Shown: in pieces, positions 13,892-17,610 of the stretch
How positions within the stretch are numbered: position 1 is the first letter of the stretch
How the letters are laid out: every line of letters begins with the position of its first letter
NCBI GenBank assembly: GCA_018397055.1
Contig: JAGTQS010000021.1
Location: forward strand, 3,159 to 20,768
Origin: Candidatus Bathyarchaeota archaeon
Lineage (GTDB): Archaea > Thermoproteota > Bathyarchaeia > Bathyarchaeales > DTEX01
DNA: 17,610 nt
Direction: 5' to 3'
Notes under the pieces: generated by a model
Told to the model about the DNA's origin: nothing
What the model saw: the letters and a program-made list of their open reading frames with translations, nothing else
Databases searched by the model: none
Made by a program: the position numbers and the translations under genes

Positions 13892-15277
13892 TTATGTAAT
13901 GACCTTTCCTGGGTTAAGGATGTTGTTGGGGTCGAAGAGCCTTTTGATTCCCCGCATTAGGCTGAGCTCCTTCTCGTCCGTGGCTGTTGTCAGCTCTTGG
14001 GTTCTGATTGCGCCTACGCCGTGCTCGCCCGTGATGACTCCTCCTAGACGAACCCCCGCCTCGTAGATTTCCTTCTTAACCTTCGCCACGTAGTCCGAGG
14101 CTTTTCCCTCCTCTTTCATCACGTGAACATGTAAGTTTCCGTCACCCGCATGCCCATAAACAGGCAGGTGGACACCGTGCTTAGCGGCGATTCTCTCAAC
14201 AGCGTCCATAAGGTCTCCTAGATTACTCGGAGGCACAGTTACGTCTAAAATGTCGACCAGCTGAGGCTTAAGAGCCGTGTAAATGTTGCTTCTAATCCGA
14301 AGAACCTTATCCTGCTCTTCACGCGTTTCAGCGAGAACAGGTTCGCCGGCGCCAATCTCACTGCACGCGGCCGACAACTTTTCGCAGGCGACTAGAAGTT
14401 CTTCCTCGCTTTCGGCGTTAAGAATGATGAGGAGCTGAGCCCTTCCAGCTTGAACAGGCCACTTCTCGTTGAGATGCGCTGCGGACAAGTTAATTTCATC
14501 AGGCTCCACGTATTCGATTGCTAATGGAACAACGCCTGAGAGCAGAATCTTTTGAACTGCCTGCAAAGCCTCGTGGCGACCGTTGAAGGGCACAACAACT
14601 GTGACACTGTGCTCGCTCTTCGGGTGAAGCCTAATGGTTGCCTTAGTAATCACACATAAAGTTCCCTCGCTTCCGATTACAAGGTGCAACAAGTTGTAGC
14701 CCGCGTTGTCCTTGATTAGTTTGCCACCTAAATTGAGCACTTCACCTGTTGCCAGAACAACCTCAGCCCCTTTAACGTAGTTCCTCATAACCCCATACTT
14801 GACCGCCCTAACCCCTCCAGCGTTCGTAGCAATCAAGCCGCCAACCTGCGCTCCCTCGTCTCCAGGATGAGGAGGAAAGAACAAGCCTGCCTCGTCGCAG
14901 GCACGCAACAAGTCGCCTAAGGTAGCCCCAGCCTCCGCAACAACCATCAAGTTATCCCTGTCAATCTCCAACCTCTTCATTCTCTCTAAGGACAAGATGA
15001 CGCCTGGTTCAGTTGGCACACAGGCGCCAACAAGCCCAGTTCTTCCGCCAACGGGAAACACTGGAACCCTTGCTTGGTTGGCAGTTTTAAGAATTTCGGA
15101 AACCTCGCTTGTTGAGATGGGCTTCACCAGAATTAGGTTGCTGGCTGCTTTAGGTCTAACGGGTTCAGGTGTCTCGTCTTGGAGGTAGCTCAACATGTAC
15201 TCGCGTTCTGTAACAACCCATTCTTTCCCAACGATGGAAACTAGCTCTTGAGCAAGGGCATCTTCACTTACGTTCAT
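13892..15277 (-). CDS. glcD: FAD-linked 2-hydroxyacid (lactate/glycolate) dehydrogenase, GlcD type
   Basis: A 461-residue flavoprotein of the VAO/PCMH family. The FAD-binding half has PVGGRTGLVGA (75-85), the HPGDEGAQVGGLIATNAGG stretch and GSEGTL. The C-terminal cap has YGHAGDGNLH (374-383) and GEHGVG (417-422), with the family's catalytic or metal-binding histidines. It has the size of GlcD/D-lactate dehydrogenase and no fused iron-sulfur domain. It overlaps etfA by 14 bp and ends an etfB-etfA-glcD operon, so its electrons probably go to Etf. This resembles the lactate dehydrogenase-Etf complex of Acetobacterium woodii, which uses confurcation of NADH-linked and ferredoxin electrons; that mode is inference here. 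The substrate could be D-lactate, glycolate or another 2-hydroxyacid. Confidence 0.88.
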   Translation of the reverse strand: MNVSEDALAQELVSIVGKEWVVTEREYMLSYLQDETPEPVRPKAASNLILVKPISTSEVSEILKTANQARVPVFPVGGRTGLVGACVPTEPGVILSLERMKRLEIDRDNLMVVAEAGATLGDLLRACDEAGLFFPPHPGDEGAQVGGLIATNAGGVRAVKYGVMRNYVKGAEVVLATGEVLNLGGKLIKDNAGYNLLHLVIGSEGTLCVITKATIRLHPKSEHSVTVVVPFNGRHEALQAVQKILLSGVVPLAIEYVEPDEINLSAAHLNEKWPVQAGRAQLLIILNAESEEELLVACEKLSAACSEIGAGEPVLAETREEQDKVLRIRSNIYTALKPQLVDILDVTVPPSNLGDLMDAVERIAAKHGVHLPVYGHAGDGNLHVHVMKEEGKASDYVAKVKKEIYEAGVRLGGVITGEHGVGAIRTQELTTATDEKELSLMRGIKRLFDPNNILNPGKVIT

Positions 15278-16280
15278 TAAGATTTTTCACCGCCTTCAAC
15301 TTCCTCAGTTCCTGAACAAGTAAAGGAACTATCTCATAAATGTCGCCTACGACAAGGTAGTCCGCGACGCTAAAAATAGGAGCCGAAGAGTCCTTGTTAA
15401 TCGCGATAATCACGTCTGAATCCCTCATCCCAAACAGGTGCTGAGGGGAACCTGAAATCCCACATGCCACGTAGACCCTCGGCTTAACGGTGTGCCCGCT
15501 GAACCCAACCTGATGGTCCCTGCTTATCCAGCCTGCGTCGACAAGAGGCCTGCTGGACCCAACCACGCCGCCTAACTCTTTCGCAAGCTCTTCGAGAAGC
15601 GCGAAGTCACTTGGGCTTTTTAAGCCTCTGCCTCCTGAAACGATAACCTCAGCCTCAGCAAGGTTAACTTCACCCACCGAAGTTTTTTCAAGGATCTGAA
15701 TTCCCGTGTCACTTAGGGCCTCAGGTTCCTTCACGATGACCTTACCCTTTCTACGTGGGTCTCTAGCGTTGGCCTTCATAACCTTGTACCGAACCGTAGC
15801 CATCTGAGGCCTCGTTTTTGTCTTAATCTGAGCCATAATGTTACCGCTGAACGCGGGCCGAACCTGAACTAGGTTTCTGTTCTCATCCAGCTCGAGGTCG
15901 ACGCAGTCAGCCGTAAGCCCTGTTCTCAGGGCTGCAGCTATTCTAGGTGCTAAGCTTCTGCCTAGTCGTGTGGCGCCTAACAAGAAAATGGCTGGCCTTG
16001 TCTCCGTAACGAGCTTAACGAGGTTTTTAGTATACTGAACCGGGTCGAACATGCTGAGGATGGGACTGTCGAAGACATAGACGACGTCAGCACCATAATA
16101 GACGAGCTCTAAAGCCTCCTTGCGAACGCCGTGGCCTAACAGAGCGGCTGACAACTTGACACCAAGCCTTTCCACGAGGTCTCTACCTTTCCCAAGAAGC
16201 TCAAAAGAAACAGGGTGAACCGCACCGCTGTTTTGTTCAGCAAAAACCAGCACGCCGTCAGCGTCAGGCACATCGTTCAC
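15264..16280 (-). CDS. etfA: Electron transfer flavoprotein, alpha subunit
   Basis: A 338-residue EtfA. The N-terminal half is the Etf Rossmann-like domain. The C-terminal FAD domain begins near VIVSGGRGL (212-220) and contains SSRPLVDAGW (242-251) with the conserved Arg, VACGISGSPQH (271-281), and AINKDSSAPIFSVADYLVVGD (293-313). No N-terminal ferredoxin domain is present, unlike some Etf-LDH complexes. The GTG start overlaps the etfB stop (GTGA), with GGGGG 7 nt upstream, so the genes are translationally coupled. Confidence 0.94.
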   Translation of the reverse strand: MNDVPDADGVLVFAEQNSGAVHPVSFELLGKGRDLVERLGVKLSAALLGHGVRKEALELVYYGADVVYVFDSPILSMFDPVQYTKNLVKLVTETRPAIFLLGATRLGRSLAPRIAAALRTGLTADCVDLELDENRNLVQVRPAFSGNIMAQIKTKTRPQMATVRYKVMKANARDPRRKGKVIVKEPEALSDTGIQILEKTSVGEVNLAEAEVIVSGGRGLKSPSDFALLEELAKELGGVVGSSRPLVDAGWISRDHQVGFSGHTVKPRVYVACGISGSPQHLFGMRDSDVIIAINKDSSAPIFSVADYLVVGDIYEIVPLLVQELRKLKAVKNLNERK

Positions 16281-17086
16281 TGTGATGCCCCCAGCTTTAT
16301 AAGAATCTCCGCAACCTTACGAGCTTTCTCCTCAGGTGTTCCCTCAACAATTTGGCCTTTCTTTTTTCCAGATGTGGGCGCGAAAACCCTGGCAACCCAT
16401 GTTGGAGATCCTTGAAGACCGAAAAACTGTTTTTCATCCAGACTCGTTAAATCGCCCACACCCCAAATGGCTATCTCAGCCTTCCTCGACCTTAGCTTGT
16501 CCTTCAACGTTGGCAATCTCGGCACATTAGCGTCCTTTGTAACTGTGATGAGCCCTGGAAAACACATTTTAACAACATAGTTGTCTTTATCAAGCCGCGA
16601 CTTAACCGTTATTTCTGCGATGCTAACGTCTAGGATTTCATTAACATAGGCTACGTGCGGGATGCCTAGAAACTCCGCAACCTCAGGCCCAACCTGCGCC
16701 GTGTCTCCGTCGATTGTCTTTTCACCGCACACGATCAAATCGAAGGCTCCAAGCTTCCTAACTGCGCATGAAAGGGTGTAAGAAGTAGCTAACGTGTCTG
16801 CACCCGCAAACCTTAAGTCGCTGAGAAGAACAGCCTCATCTGCGCCTCTTGCTAAAGCGTCTCTAAGGGCGTCCTCAGCCTGCTCAGGTCCCATGCTGAC
16901 CACGGTTACTACTCCGCCGATTTTCTCTTTTATTTGGGCAGCTGCCTCCAAAGCGTTCAAGTCGAAGGGATTGATGACTGCCTCGGCTGAACTTCTGTCT
17001 AAGCGTCCCTTTTCGTAGTCAAACCTGACCTTTTCAATGTCCGGAACCTGCTTCACTAAAACCACAATTTTTAGGCCCTTTGACAT
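16277..17086 (-). CDS. etfB: Electron transfer flavoprotein, beta subunit
   Basis: A 269-residue EtfB. It has VLVKQVPD (9-16), INPFDLNALEAA (38-49) and the nucleotide loop GEKTIDGDTAQVGPEVAEFL (121-140). The D-G-D-T-A-Q-V-G-P form of this loop is that of Etfs which bind a second FAD in place of AMP and take part in bifurcation, rather than the respiratory type (D-D-D-C-N-Q-T-G). This is from recall of the families, so electron bifurcation is likely but not shown. It heads etfB-etfA-glcD; the ATG at 17086 follows a purine-rich GGGAAAGAG. Confidence 0.94.
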   Translation of the reverse strand: MSKGLKIVVLVKQVPDIEKVRFDYEKGRLDRSSAEAVINPFDLNALEAAAQIKEKIGGVVTVVSMGPEQAEDALRDALARGADEAVLLSDLRFAGADTLATSYTLSCAVRKLGAFDLIVCGEKTIDGDTAQVGPEVAEFLGIPHVAYVNEILDVSIAEITVKSRLDKDNYVVKMCFPGLITVTKDANVPRLPTLKDKLRSRKAEIAIWGVGDLTSLDEKQFFGLQGSPTWVARVFAPTSGKKKGQIVEGTPEEKARKVAEILIKLGASQ

Positions 17087-17156
17087 CTCTCTTTCCCTTT
17101 ATAGGCGGTTTCTTTTATTTCTCAAGGCTTGAAATCATTGATGAACAAGGCTTTGG

Positions 17157-17610
17157 TCAATACGCTTTTGCTACGTAAATAACCCTTTCAGCCTTTTTTC
17201 CACACACAACGCACGGAGACTCCGGCTTTTCCTCAATGTCCACTCGGTTTCCCCTAACTTCGCCTTCTGAAACCTCTTTAATGGTTTCAGCGCACCCAGC
17301 GTTTTCGCACCAGCAGGCCCTGACGATTTTTCTGTTCCTAATCGCCTCTTTCAGCGAATCCAAGTCCTTGGCGTTGATTGTCATTTCCTCAAGAACTTGA
17401 CTGCTTTTCTTCCGCAAGCTTTCTGTTATGGATTTGAACATCTCCTTTATTGCTGGGACTGCTTCATTAAAGTCAACGACGCTTCTTTTAAGGCTGGCTC
17501 TTTCCGCTATCGTCACCTTCCTTTCTTTCAAGTCCCTTGGACCGACTTCAACCCTTACAGGCACGCCGAGCATCTCCCAATAATAGAACTTTTCTCCAGG
17601 CCTTTTTTCC
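17157..17610 (-). CDS. proS: Proline--tRNA ligase, C-terminal part (runs off the right edge)
   Basis: The frame stays open to the window edge; the sequence before the internal Met reads E-K-R-P-G-E-K-F-Y-Y-W-E, which continues the family sequence, so that Met is not the start. The segment GVPVRVEVGPRDLKERKVTI is the anticodon-binding domain of archaeal/eukaryotic-type ProRS. The C-terminal zinc-binding domain has C-W-C-E-N-A-G-C and CVVCGK, and the protein ends in the typical Y-V-A-K-A-Y. It charges tRNA-Pro. It is separated from etfB by 70 bp. Confidence 0.93.
   Translation of the reverse strand, partial: EKRPGEKFYYWEMLGVPVRVEVGPRDLKERKVTIAERASLKRSVVDFNEAVPAIKEMFKSITESLRKKSSQVLEEMTINAKDLDSLKEAIRNRKIVRACWCENAGCAETIKEVSEGEVRGNRVDIEEKPESPCVVCGKKAERVIYVAKAY

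Overview
The window is archaeal. It carries a group II chaperonin (thermosome), a TFS-type transcription factor with two zinc ribbons, a four-subunit 2-oxoacid:ferredoxin oxidoreductase, an archaeal-type proline--tRNA ligase, a family B DNA polymerase with a RadA-like partner, TATA/BRE promoters and many TTG or GTG starts with strong Shine-Dalgarno sequences. Together with an EtfBA-GlcD operon this suggests an anaerobic Thermoproteota-type archaeon, perhaps Bathyarchaeia. The phylum is an inference from gene content only.

Nearly all genes are on the minus strand. Left to right: the 5' part of a nicotinate phosphoribosyltransferase (1-158); an iron-sulfur flavoprotein (241-816); a porGDAB operon (879-3819, transcribed porG to porB); an MFS transporter (3892-5061); a thermosome subunit (5199-6848); an intergenic stretch of about 770 bp holding a plus-strand gene for a small membrane protein and a candidate small RNA (6849-7616); a polymerase cluster made of a RadA-like ATPase, a 90-residue helical protein and a PolB2-like polymerase (7617-11267); a DUF72 protein (11434-12672); a membrane-anchored transglutaminase-like protein (12754-13236); TFS (13412-13750); the operon etfB-etfA-glcD (13892-17086); and the C-terminal part of ProRS (17157-17610).

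Metabolism centres on ferredoxin and flavin electron transfer. The Por complex yields acetyl-CoA (or another acyl-CoA) and reduced ferredoxin. EtfBA with the GlcD-type flavoprotein looks like a lactate or 2-hydroxyacid dehydrogenase coupled to an electron-transferring flavoprotein of the bifurcating sequence type. The polymerase cluster resembles the damage-tolerance Dpo2/PolB2 modules of Crenarchaeota: the polymerase has lost its exonuclease residues and part of motif C, and the RadA paralogue lacks a normal Walker A.

The most unusual feature is a pair of rearrangements of the same form, about 3.5 kb apart. In polB a 355-bp stretch is present twice as an identical direct repeat; in the DUF72 gene a 268-bp stretch is. 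In each case a spacer of 19 or 20 bp separates the copies, and that spacer is an exact inverted copy of a site 200-400 bp further along the same gene, with 1-6 bp of matching sequence at the joints. The polB event breaks the reading frame; the DUF72 event keeps it. This looks like double template switching, in the cell or as an amplification/assembly artefact; the sequence alone cannot decide which.
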